The notes beneath the pieces were generated by a model that did no database searches, was not told the DNA's origin, and saw nothing but the letters and a program-made list of their open reading frames with translations. Of a stretch of DNA of 6,039 nt, positions 1-6,039 are shown piece by piece; within the stretch, counting starts at the first letter, position 1; every line of letters begins with the position of its first letter. Made by a program: the position numbers and the translations under genes. Location of the stretch: contig LJCR01000155.1 of NCBI GenBank assembly GCA_001399705.1, forward strand, positions 1-6,039. Reading direction: 5' to 3'. The DNA comes from Kouleothrix aurantiaca. Its GTDB lineage: Bacteria; Chloroflexota; Chloroflexia; Chloroflexales; Roseiflexaceae.

Positions 1-1083
1 GGGGCGTTCCCAGGTGACCTGGGCGGCGCGGGCCAACCCGCGCGCGCGCAGCTCGGCGCGCAATGGCGCATCGCCAAGCACGCGGCCAATTGCCGCGGCC
101 AGCGCGTCGATATCGTATGGGTCGACGCTGATCGCTGCATCGCCAACCACTTCGGGCAGCGATGACGCCGTCGATGTGATCACTGGCATGCCGCAGGCCA
201 TGGCTTCCAGCGGCGGCAGGCCAAAGCCTTCGTACAGCGACGGAAACACGAATGCCTCGGCGGCACTGTACAAGGCCGGTAAATCTTCGTCGGCAACATA
301 GCCAGTAAAAAGAACGTCGTTTTCGAGTTCGAATCGCCGAAAGGCCGCGTCGATGTCGCCAGTTTGCCACTGCCGCTTGCCGGCTACCACCAGTGGCACA
401 CCAGGATGCCACGCACGCACGCGGGCATAGGCTTCAAACAGGCCGGCAATATTCTTGCGTGCGTTAATGCCGCCAACGTAGAGCAGATAGGGTGTTTTCA
501 GCCCATAACGATGAATGACTGCACGCTGCTTGTCTGCATTCTCTACTGGCTGAAACTGAGGATCGACCCCACAGGAGATGACATGGATCGAATTTTCTGG
601 GAGGCCAAGATAACGTACCAGATCGTGCCCTGAATGCTCGCTATCGGTGAGCACAGCGTCTGCCCGACGCGCGACATTTGGCAGCATCCAGCGATAACGC
701 CAGTTATCGAGCCGGTTATGGGTTTCGGGGTAAACGTAGGCAAAGGCATCGTGAATAGTGACAATCCGTTTTGCTCCCAAAGCTGGGCCAAGAAACGGCG
801 CAATGCCGTTTGGGTCGTGAACAATATCCAGTTGAAGACGACGTGACGCATTGCTTAATAGCCCATTACCAAGTGTCAGCAGCGCCGGGAGCAAGCGGCA
901 GCCAGGCAGGGCATGATGTTCGAAGTGCCGCCACAAATCGTGCGAATCTTCCTGTTCGGTGGTGAGCAGCACAATCTCTGGTGTATTCGGCAATCGCGCG
1001 AGCGCACGCAGAAGCTCTATTGCATAACGACCAATGCCCGTTGGAGCGCGATCAAGCCCGTAAGTAAGGTATCCAATACGCAC
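1..1083 (-). CDS. GT4-family glycosyltransferase, 3' end cut by window edge
   Basis: The frame is open from a GTG at 1083-1081 to the left edge, giving 361 codons without a stop. The product is a GT-B fold retaining glycosyltransferase of family GT4 (group 1), which moves a sugar from an activated nucleotide donor onto a lipid-linked or growing glycan at the cytoplasmic membrane face. The N-terminal half holds the glycine loop GIGRY (residues 16-20), the HDAF motif (111-114) and TDSEHS (146-151). The C-terminal donor domain starts near YVGG (202-205), followed by R209/K210, the usual phosphate-contacting pair. It carries the hallmark EX7E motif, E285 and E293 within EGFGLPPLEAMACG. Family members are usually about 370-390 residues, so perhaps 10-30 are missing. 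GTG is the only start possible after an in-frame TGA at 1096-1098, and it has a Shine-Dalgarno. It lies 12 bases after the GT-C-like gene. Donor and acceptor cannot be deduced; mannosyl- or rhamnosyltransferase-like enzymes are the nearest in style. Family call is firm. Confidence 0.93.
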   Translation of the reverse strand, partial: MRIGYLTYGLDRAPTGIGRYAIELLRALARLPNTPEIVLLTTEQEDSHDLWRHFEHHALPGCRLLPALLTLGNGLLSNASRRLQLDIVHDPNGIAPFLGPALGAKRIVTIHDAFAYVYPETHNRLDNWRYRWMLPNVARRADAVLTDSEHSGHDLVRYLGLPENSIHVISCGVDPQFQPVENADKQRAVIHRYGLKTPYLLYVGGINARKNIAGLFEAYARVRAWHPGVPLVVAGKRQWQTGDIDAAFRRFELENDVLFTGYVADEDLPALYSAAEAFVFPSLYEGFGLPPLEAMACGMPVITSTASSLPEVVGDAAISVDPYDIDALAAAIGRVLGDAPLRAELRARGLARAAQVTWERP

Positions 1084-1093
1084 AGCGTTTAAA

Positions 1094-1097
1094 CCTC
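1094..1097 (-). promoter_or_regulatory. Shine-Dalgarno (GAGG) for the GT4 gene, overlapping the upstream stop codon
   Basis: On the minus strand GAGG lies 10 bases before the GTG start at 1083. Its first two bases are the last two of the TGA stop of the upstream membrane-protein gene (TGAGG). A ribosome terminating on the upstream gene therefore sits directly on the initiation site, which supports coupled translation and decides the otherwise weak GTG start. Confidence 0.7.
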
Positions 1098-2694
1098 ATT
1101 TTTGATAGGGCGTTTGCGGGCGCACATGGTAAAACTGCGCCTCGCCGTTGTCGTACACTTGCAAGGCATCGGGTGGGGTGGGCAATGGTGCCCCCAGGCG
1201 CGCGCTGCGGAGCCGCGACACTGCGGTGATCAGCAGGTTACGCTGGTTTTCCAGTTCAAAAAACCGAATGTTGTTATTATTTGGCGCAAGACCAAATGCC
1301 ATTTTATAGCCAACCGATAAGCGTTCGTCGTATTCCGTGCCAATGTCGGCATTATCCAGATGCGTGACAGCCCAATCGAGCGCGGTGATTTCGTTGGCGC
1401 GGTAGAATGTCCATTTGTTGCTTAGCAATGGCTCGTTGCTGGCTTTGAAGATCGACAGAAAGGCGATGCAGAAGATCAGCGCCGATGCCGCGAGCCGGAG
1501 CGCGGTGCCAAAACGGCGCGGCTGCCAGCGGGTAAGGGCATTGCCAACCATTGCTACGGCTACCACTGCAAACGATGGGTACAGGCGAACCTGCAAGTTG
1601 CCAATTGCGCCGCTATAATCGGCCAGCACCGCCATGGCACCCTGTATGGCGAAGGCGGTATACAGCAGCCACAACAGCCAGCGCGCGCGCGTTTCTGGCG
1701 CTTGCTTGCGCACAAGCCACTGCCATCCCTGGCGTGCCCAGATCGCAAACGAGCTGAGCAGAATGATCCAGTTGGCGCTGCTGACCAGGAAATACACCGG
1801 CAAACTGACCCAGCCGAATGACACATAGGCATACGCATTGAACGTGCTTGCTTCGGTGTCCGAACCGGGCTGTGAGGCAAGGATCAGGGCTTTGACGCGC
1901 TCCCACGAATCGTGCATAACCACCAGGTCGTGCTGAGCTGGCGTGTAGAAATAGAACACAAACAGGTAGACTAGGCCCAGGCTGGTGATGGTGGCTAGCA
2001 GCAGGCGCTGCAAGGCTGTGCCCTGAGCAGCGCGCGTATGCGGCGCAATAAAGCGTTCGAGCAGCCAGCCAAGCGCCATTGCCAGCGTCAGCGCGAAGAT
2101 AAACGAGTGCGCCAGCAGATTATTGCTGGCGATCAGGGCCGATGCGGCCACATAAAACAGCCCGACATGCGCGGCAAATGCCCACGGCCGGTCGCGCAGT
2201 TTGAAGCTGCGCACCAGCAGCAATAAGCACACAAACATAAAGGTGCGCGTGAACTTCTCGTGCGAGCTGCGCAGCACCACAAACAAAAACTCTGGCTGGG
2301 TAAAAAGCAGCACAGTGGCGAGTGTGGCGGCGCGCACGCTGGCACTCAGCTCGCGATACAGCGCCCAGGCCGGCAGCACCACTAGTGCAGCCATCAATGG
2401 GTAGATCATTTGCTGAAGCGTTGCGACACTGATGCCCGTCAGTGCGAGCACATAGGCAGAGATGGCCTGGAATGCATAGCCGTTCGGGTACACAATGCCA
2501 TCCGACGGGATGAGCTGGCCTGAAGCTACCATTGCGCGAATGGCGTTGGCAAACGTTACCGAATCAGTTTCGGCCCAGCGCCCGCCAAAGCGCGCAGTGA
2601 AATATAAGCCGGCAAATAATACAAAGCCAAATGGCAACATCCAGGCTGTTTGCCACCCGCGTTCGCGCGCGGCAAGGAATGAGTTAGTTTTCAT
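1096..2694 (-). CDS. Polytopic membrane protein, GT-C (STT3/PMT-like) glycosyltransferase candidate
   Basis: A 532-residue integral membrane protein with roughly 11-12 hydrophobic segments between residues 16 and 415 and a soluble C-terminal part (about 416-532). Its layout follows the GT-C superfamily, whose members use polyprenyl-phosphate sugars or lipid-linked glycans at the outer membrane face. After TM1 (about 16-34) comes a long external loop with an acidic motif, AETDS (41-45), where GT-C enzymes keep a catalytic or metal-binding Asp/Glu. The loop continues with a YPNGYAFQ motif (69-76), reminiscent of the PYG region of oligosaccharyltransferase-type proteins. A charged RSSHEK stretch (142-147) precedes the next TM, and QVRLYPS (368-374) begins a late TM. 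The C-terminal part starts with a TALDWAVTHLDNA helix and ends in short strands. ATG at 2694 is chosen; it lies inside the end of the upstream gene (11-bp overlap) with only a weak Shine-Dalgarno, so translation is probably coupled. The fold is likely; enzymatic activity is inferred, and a polymerase or other membrane role is possible. Confidence 0.75.
   Translation of the reverse strand: MKTNSFLAARERGWQTAWMLPFGFVLFAGLYFTARFGGRWAETDSVTFANAIRAMVASGQLIPSDGIVYPNGYAFQAISAYVLALTGISVATLQQMIYPLMAALVVLPAWALYRELSASVRAATLATVLLFTQPEFLFVVLRSSHEKFTRTFMFVCLLLLVRSFKLRDRPWAFAAHVGLFYVAASALIASNNLLAHSFIFALTLAMALGWLLERFIAPHTRAAQGTALQRLLLATITSLGLVYLFVFYFYTPAQHDLVVMHDSWERVKALILASQPGSDTEASTFNAYAYVSFGWVSLPVYFLVSSANWIILLSSFAIWARQGWQWLVRKQAPETRARWLLWLLYTAFAIQGAMAVLADYSGAIGNLQVRLYPSFAVVAVAMVGNALTRWQPRRFGTALRLAASALIFCIAFLSIFKASNEPLLSNKWTFYRANEITALDWAVTHLDNADIGTEYDERLSVGYKMAFGLAPNNNNIRFFELENQRNLLITAVSRLRSARLGAPLPTPPDALQVYDNGEAQFYHVRPQTPYQK
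2684..2694 (-). promoter_or_regulatory. 11-bp start/stop overlap between secreted-protein and GT-C-like genes
   Basis: The minus strand reads ATGAAAACTAA: the ATG opens the membrane-protein gene and the TAA, in another frame, closes the secreted-protein gene. No good Shine-Dalgarno precedes this ATG (the upstream stretch is GCGGGCGTCCT). Reinitiation by ribosomes finishing the upstream gene is the likely way it is translated, tying the output of the two proteins together. Confidence 0.65.
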
Positions 2695-5227
2695 AGGACG
2701 CCCGCTTTCGTCGTGCCAGGCTCAGCTGGCGCCAGAAGATCATTGTGCCCAGGATTGCCATACATACCAGGCTGAGCGCCGCAACAATCGCAATGGCCGG
2801 CGGCACGCTTGCTCGAATAACATCCTGAGGCGTGGCATTGGCTGCCGCAATATCGTAGTGCAGCGCTTTGTTCGATAATTCCTGCCCATCGGGACCGCGC
2901 ACCTGCACATATGCCGACCATTCCCCAGCGGTGTCGGGTGTCCAGGGTAAATCGACCTCAGCTGGCACGCCTGCCAGCAGATCCAGCGTTCGCGAGGTTA
3001 CGGCGGTGGGCTCTTCACCCGGCTGCGTAGCAACGAATTCCACCACTGCGCCGCGCACATCTTCCAGGCCGCGATTGTCGAGCGCAACCTGAATAGTGCT
3101 TGCCTGCCACTGGGTAAGCTGCGCGGCCGATGCGTGGGCTTGAATGGAAGGCGGAGTAAGCGGTGACACATGGAAACTGCCGTTATACTCCACCGCGTAT
3201 GCGCCGCTTTGCAGCCCGCGCACCCCAATGAGATCAGCTCCCTCGGCGCTGAAATTGGCACGCAGATCAAGCACAAAGCGGAAGCCACTATCGCTTGTTG
3301 GGCGGTAATCGCGCACGGTTGCGCCAGCAATGCGCTGCGTGGGGCCAGCGAACTGCGCAAGCATGGCATGCAGGTCGCCCGGCGCAGTATCACCCCGGTT
3401 CTGCTCGGGCTTTTCGCCAAGTGCCTGCCATTCGGCATGGTTTGTTGGCGGCAGTGTTTCGAACAGGCTGCTGGCAACGCGCGCCTGGCGCAGCTCGATG
3501 CCTTGCTCGTCGCTGTAAAGCAGGTGACCAGGCGCTATATCAAGCTGGCGCGTGATGGTAAATGCCTGCGCGCCGGTAATCTCCCTGGTGTAGGTCAGCT
3601 GATCAAGGTAGGGGCCGCTGCCGAGGTTGGCATAATGAATTCGCGAAGCGTCATCGATCTGCCAGACGCCGCCCTGCGCATTCATCAGGTGCAATTTATG
3701 ATCGACGGGCGAGAAATACAGCCGCGCCTGTGCGCCCAGCTCGGGCGCGAAATCGCCACGCCAGCCAGGATCGGCACTTGGGAAGGCATTGCGTATATCG
3801 AGCACGGTTTCGCCGGCAACATAGTGCGCGAGCGTAGCAGTACTGCCGTCGTAAAAGCGCTCCAGCGGTGCCCAGGCATAAATGCCTTCGGTGCTTTGAA
3901 ATTGGGCACCTTCGCGCGCAACGAATGTCGCGTAATCCCAGGTATTCGACGTTACCCAGCCTGGTAATTTCTGGTATGAGATGCCATTATAGGTAAAGTC
4001 GGCAATTTCATTCGTTTCTGTAATTTCATTGTGGCCAACCAGGCCAAGCTTGTAGTCCCACGCGAAGCCAACATCATTGCTCTGATTCCATGAATAGCGT
4101 ATTTCTTCTGTTGGTGCGGACACATAGTCGTTATAAATATCATCACGATCAAAGTAGCGGTTGCGAATATGAAGTTCGGGCACATTATCTTTATCGCCGG
4201 CCAAATCGTAATAGCCCATTGCGTTCTCGAAGTTGGCGTAATTCATATCATTATAGCTAAAATACTGAAGCGTGTTGATATGATAGCCTTGCTCAATTGG
4301 GTAGCCCTGAAACGCCATCAGGCGAATGCCAGCCGCATTGAAACTGTACGAAATAAAAGGCGCGCTGTCGAAATAGTTTCCGGTACCAATGCCAATACCG
4401 CGTTGCTGATCGATGCCCTGAACATCTTTGGTGGTGAGAAACGGCCAGAATATTGTATTGGTGGGCTGTTGCGGGCGATGACGGCCTTCGTTCGCCCAGG
4501 CCTGAGTGCGCGGCGCACCTTCGCCTGAGGGTGTTGGGGTAACGACGCGATATATTCCATATTCCGGGATGCCATCGTGATCGGCATCGGCAAATGCCAG
4601 CTCTGCATCGGGTTTGCCATCGGCCACAAAGTAGCCGCTTCGGCTCCAGTAATCGGAAACATTGTGCCCATTTAAGAAGTAGATAAACGGCCCATCGGTG
4701 CTGAAGCGAACATTCCAGTTGAGGTCGCCGTTCGGCAGCGTCCAGTCGCCTTCAACAACTGCCTGGAATGGGGAAAACCCTGGTTCGAGAATGCGGATCG
4801 CGCTGCCATCTGCTTCGTATTCAACGCGCCCATTTTTGTTTTGATCGGTGTAGAGCGTGGCAGTGGTGGTAGTGCCGGTAGTGCTAAAGCGAATAATCAG
4901 CTGGGCTGTTCCATCTCCAGCATAGTCGAAGACCCATGTGTAATCTGCGAAATCGGTGGCCTGCTGCCATTTGGCGCTTGCGCGCATGTTATCCCCACCA
5001 TCATACACGCGGACAAGATCGCGGTTGGTGCTGAAGGAAGCCTGAATGATCGTAATGTCGGGCCTGCCATCCTGATCCACATCTTCTTGAACAACATCGC
5101 CGCCAGCAAAGGCTGGCGCGGCCAGCGCGCGATCTGCCAGGCTGGGCCAGAAAACACCGGAAGCCAGCAGCAGACCGATTGCCAGGAGTTGCAAACGTCG
5201 TATCAATTGTTTATAGGTGGTGCCCAC
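2684..5227 (-). CDS. Large secreted, C-terminally membrane-anchored protein with DxDxDG loops and a CARDB-like domain
   Basis: I do not recognise this 847-residue protein as a named family. A signal peptide is clear: positive KQLIRR, a hydrophobic core (about 13-28) and an ALA-A cleavage site near 36/37. Acidic loops resembling VCBS/FG-GAP or EF-hand calcium sites follow: DVDQDGRPD (49-57), DYAGDG (101-106), DQNKNGRVE (128-136), DADHDGIPE (214-222) and GDKDNVPE (344-351), each beside a beta-type hydrophobic strand. Residues 283-420 are rich in Tyr, Asn and Asp. Residues 500-690 look all-beta. Residues about 694-795 resemble a CARDB/Ig-like domain (LDNRGLEDVRGA, then PWTPDTAGEWSAYVQV). A single TM (about 807-831) and a basic tail (RRKR, 839-842) act as stop-transfer, leaving the bulk outside. 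The only cysteine I find is C822, in the TM. GTG at 5227 is chosen because it fits the signal peptide and has AAAGG upstream; it starts 6 bases after the methyltransferase stop. Likely a surface structural, glycan-binding or accessory protein. No catalytic motif was recognised. Confidence 0.85.
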   Translation of the reverse strand: MGTTYKQLIRRLQLLAIGLLLASGVFWPSLADRALAAPAFAGGDVVQEDVDQDGRPDITIIQASFSTNRDLVRVYDGGDNMRASAKWQQATDFADYTWVFDYAGDGTAQLIIRFSTTGTTTTATLYTDQNKNGRVEYEADGSAIRILEPGFSPFQAVVEGDWTLPNGDLNWNVRFSTDGPFIYFLNGHNVSDYWSRSGYFVADGKPDAELAFADADHDGIPEYGIYRVVTPTPSGEGAPRTQAWANEGRHRPQQPTNTIFWPFLTTKDVQGIDQQRGIGIGTGNYFDSAPFISYSFNAAGIRLMAFQGYPIEQGYHINTLQYFSYNDMNYANFENAMGYYDLAGDKDNVPELHIRNRYFDRDDIYNDYVSAPTEEIRYSWNQSNDVGFAWDYKLGLVGHNEITETNEIADFTYNGISYQKLPGWVTSNTWDYATFVAREGAQFQSTEGIYAWAPLERFYDGSTATLAHYVAGETVLDIRNAFPSADPGWRGDFAPELGAQARLYFSPVDHKLHLMNAQGGVWQIDDASRIHYANLGSGPYLDQLTYTREITGAQAFTITRQLDIAPGHLLYSDEQGIELRQARVASSLFETLPPTNHAEWQALGEKPEQNRGDTAPGDLHAMLAQFAGPTQRIAGATVRDYRPTSDSGFRFVLDLRANFSAEGADLIGVRGLQSGAYAVEYNGSFHVSPLTPPSIQAHASAAQLTQWQASTIQVALDNRGLEDVRGAVVEFVATQPGEEPTAVTSRTLDLLAGVPAEVDLPWTPDTAGEWSAYVQVRGPDGQELSNKALHYDIAAANATPQDVIRASVPPAIAIVAALSLVCMAILGTMIFWRQLSLARRKRASYEN

Positions 5228-5233
5228 AGTGGT

Positions 5234-5953
5234 CTAGCCTTTCTTTTCTGCCACAATCAGGAACTCGTGGCCAATCCGGGCTAGGAGCCACGTGGGAAGA
5301 AGACTATCGGGAAATCGTATCTTCAGGTATGGATGGATATACCACTCCAGGCCCACCGTCGGTGCAAATCCACTGTAGGCAATTGGCTGGAGACCAGTTT
5401 TGCGTAGCAGTTTGGCGAGCCCATTGAGGGTATAACTTCTCTCAGGGTACGCCATATAGTTTTCACCCACGCGCCACTTATGGTATGTCAGCGGCAGATT
5501 GAACACATTGGGAACCGAAATAATGACTCTGCCACCGGGCTTGCATACACGAACATGTTCGCGCACCATTTGCTCGGTATCTTCCGGTGGAAAGTGCTCA
5601 ATCACACCCTCAGAAATGACAACATCAAATATTTCATTTGCGAATGGTACCGGAAAGCCGCTGCCAACTAAAAATTCTGCGTGTGTCCCGGCATAATCAG
5701 CCAGCTTGCCTGCATACGCCACGGATTTATGATTGATATCGATACCCCATGCGTCGGCACCCAGATGTTTTGCTGCCGCGACTGTTATTTTCCCGCTTCC
5801 GCAACCAATTTCGAGTACTTTGGAGTGAGCGGGAATATAGCGGCAGAAAGCACGGCATACCATGCGCCCCCAATGGCTCGTGATTTTTGATTGGAAATCA
5901 CTTTCCGAAAGAAAATCCCAATTTGGCACTTTACTTTTCAATGGCGTTTGCAT
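5234..5953 (-). CDS. Class I SAM-dependent methyltransferase (Methyltransf_11/UbiE-like)
   Basis: A 239-residue Rossmann-fold methyltransferase, probably cytoplasmic, transferring a methyl group from S-adenosylmethionine. Visible motifs, numbered from the start chosen here, are motif I VLEIGCGSG (46-54), the SAM-ribose acidic residue D72 in WGIDIN, the motif II region FDVVISEGVIEHF (109-121) and the motif III region KPGGRVIISVPN (138-149). The C-terminal third (about 150-239), rich in Tyr, Trp and Pro, would shape the acceptor site. The start is ATG at 5953, because AAGGAGG lies 9 bases upstream. The same frame runs on to an ATG at 6022, but that adds 23 residues that lie in the preceding glycosyltransferase gene and have no ribosome site, so the longer form is rejected. 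Between two glycosyltransferase genes it most likely methylates a sugar or glycan end, as in O-antigen and exopolysaccharide loci. A lipid or quinone substrate cannot be excluded from motifs alone. Confidence 0.92.
   Translation of the reverse strand: MQTPLKSKVPNWDFLSESDFQSKITSHWGRMVCRAFCRYIPAHSKVLEIGCGSGKITVAAAKHLGADAWGIDINHKSVAYAGKLADYAGTHAEFLVGSGFPVPFANEIFDVVISEGVIEHFPPEDTEQMVREHVRVCKPGGRVIISVPNVFNLPLTYHKWRVGENYMAYPERSYTLNGLAKLLRKTGLQPIAYSGFAPTVGLEWYIHPYLKIRFPDSLLPTWLLARIGHEFLIVAEKKG
5238..5242 (-). promoter_or_regulatory. Shine-Dalgarno (AAAGG) for the secreted-protein gene
   Basis: AAAGG on the minus strand lies 10 bases before the GTG at 5227-5225 and inside the last codons of the methyltransferase gene (the Lys-Gly end). 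It supports the GTG start, which gives a complete signal peptide with its basic N-region. Confidence 0.55.
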
Positions 5954-6039
5954 ATGCTCTGCCCTCCTTGCTCTTTTTAGTGCCCAAAACTTCATCGTAA
6001 ATAGCCTGCACTTGCTGCGCAATATGTTTCCAGCTAAAG
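5931..6039 (-). CDS. C-terminal end of a glycosyltransferase (partial, 5' part beyond the window)
   Basis: From the right edge a frame reads 35 codons and stops at TAA 5933-5931. It begins FSWKHIAQQVQAIYDEVL and ends in a charged tail, KKSKEGRAYANAIEK. The pattern of an aromatic-Ser-Trp, an Ile-Ala pair, then a helix ending IYDEVL is the usual last helix of GT4 glycosyltransferases (FSW..IA.....Y..V). In that family it packs back on the N-terminal domain. The catalytic part lies outside the window, so donor and acceptor are unknown. The stop is 23 bp inside the methyltransferase gene, and the tail carries that gene's ribosome site, so the two genes are co-transcribed and probably translationally coupled. 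The frame is different from the methyltransferase frame that also runs through this stretch. The protein-like composition and the methyltransferase start evidence favour this reading, but only a short piece is visible. Confidence 0.75.
   Translation of the reverse strand, partial: FSWKHIAQQVQAIYDEVLGTKKSKEGRAYANAIEK
5963..5969 (-). promoter_or_regulatory. Strong Shine-Dalgarno (AAGGAGG) deciding the methyltransferase start
   Basis: AAGGAGG on the minus strand sits 9 bases before ATG 5953-5951, a near-perfect match to the anti-Shine-Dalgarno. The in-frame ATGs at 6022 and 5995 have nothing comparable. It lies within the coding end of the upstream glycosyltransferase, where it encodes part of SKEGR. 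Confidence 0.85.

Noticed and set aside
41..60. Alternating CG run (cgcgcgcgc) as a possible Z-DNA or regulatory element; a similar run occurs at 1681-1690
   Set aside because: Both runs lie inside well-supported genes and are explained by Ala/Arg codons in GC-rich DNA.
3170..3967. 265-codon open frame on the plus strand
   Set aside because: It lies wholly antisense to the secreted-protein gene, whose frame shows a signal peptide, domains and an anchor. The plus-strand product has no recognisable domain and no good ribosome site, and long antisense frames are common in GC-rich coding DNA.
5170..5227. Twin-arginine (Tat) signal in the secreted protein, from the RR at residues 10-11
   Set aside because: The context IRRLQLL lacks the S/T-R-R-x-F-L-K pattern, and the core is strongly hydrophobic, so an ordinary Sec signal fits better.
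2684..5227. N-X-S/T sequons in the secreted protein as evidence that it is N-glycosylated by the GT-C-like protein
   Set aside because: I count five (N189, N381, N658, N682, N797) among about 38 asparagines, roughly what chance gives, and N797 is next to the membrane. There is no enrichment to support an acceptor role.
4841..5284. 147-codon plus-strand frame across the methyltransferase/secreted-protein junction
   Set aside because: It is antisense to the signal peptide and N-terminal loops of a convincing gene and to the methyltransferase end. No family resemblance was seen.
5954..6022. 23-residue N-terminal extension of the methyltransferase (start at 6022)
   Set aside because: There is no Shine-Dalgarno upstream, it overlaps the glycosyltransferase end in another frame, and AAGGAGG points to ATG 5953.
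1..6039. Search for CRISPR repeats, tRNA or rRNA genes, insertion sequences, terminators and promoters
   Set aside because: Coding sequence fills the window. I saw no repeat array, no tRNA-like arms, no transposase, and no hairpin followed by a T run at any gene end.

Overview
The window is one tightly packed, single-direction gene cluster. All five genes lie on the minus strand, so transcription runs from position 6039 towards position 1. Every base is coding or within a few bases of a coding end, and there is no gap long enough for an independent promoter or terminator. In transcription order the genes are: (1) the last 35 codons of what looks like a GT4-type glycosyltransferase (5931-6039, cut by the right edge); (2) a class I SAM-dependent methyltransferase of 239 residues (5234-5953); (3) a large secreted, membrane-anchored protein of 847 residues with degenerate calcium-loop motifs and a C-terminal Ig-like domain (2684-5227); (4) a 532-residue polytopic membrane protein resembling GT-C glycosyltransferases (1096-2694); (5) a GT4 glycosyltransferase lacking only its last few residues (1-1083, cut by the left edge).

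The junctions are a 23-bp overlap, a 6-base gap, an 11-bp overlap and a 12-base gap. Two of the four visible starts are GTG. This is the arrangement of one operon with translational coupling. The content (two cytoplasmic-type glycosyltransferases, a small methyltransferase, a membrane GT-C-like protein and a large exported protein) points to a surface polysaccharide or surface-glycoconjugate locus. A reasonable inference is that the GT4 enzymes and methyltransferase build and decorate a lipid-linked glycan on the cytoplasmic face, and the GT-C-like protein acts at the outer face. The secreted protein is either a surface partner of the pathway or an acceptor. None of these substrates can be read from sequence.

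The organism is a bacterium, shown by strong Shine-Dalgarno sequences, GTG starts and overlapping genes, and the DNA is moderately GC-rich. The style of the secreted protein (long signal peptide, DxDxDG loops, CARDB-like domain, one C-terminal anchor, no sortase signal) and of the GT-C protein recalls filamentous Chloroflexota, but this is an impression that a database search would have to confirm.

The parts most worth following up are the unrecognised 847-residue protein and its translational coupling to the GT-C-like protein. The methyltransferase start also needs care: the longest reading frame would begin 69 bases too early, inside the end of the preceding glycosyltransferase gene.
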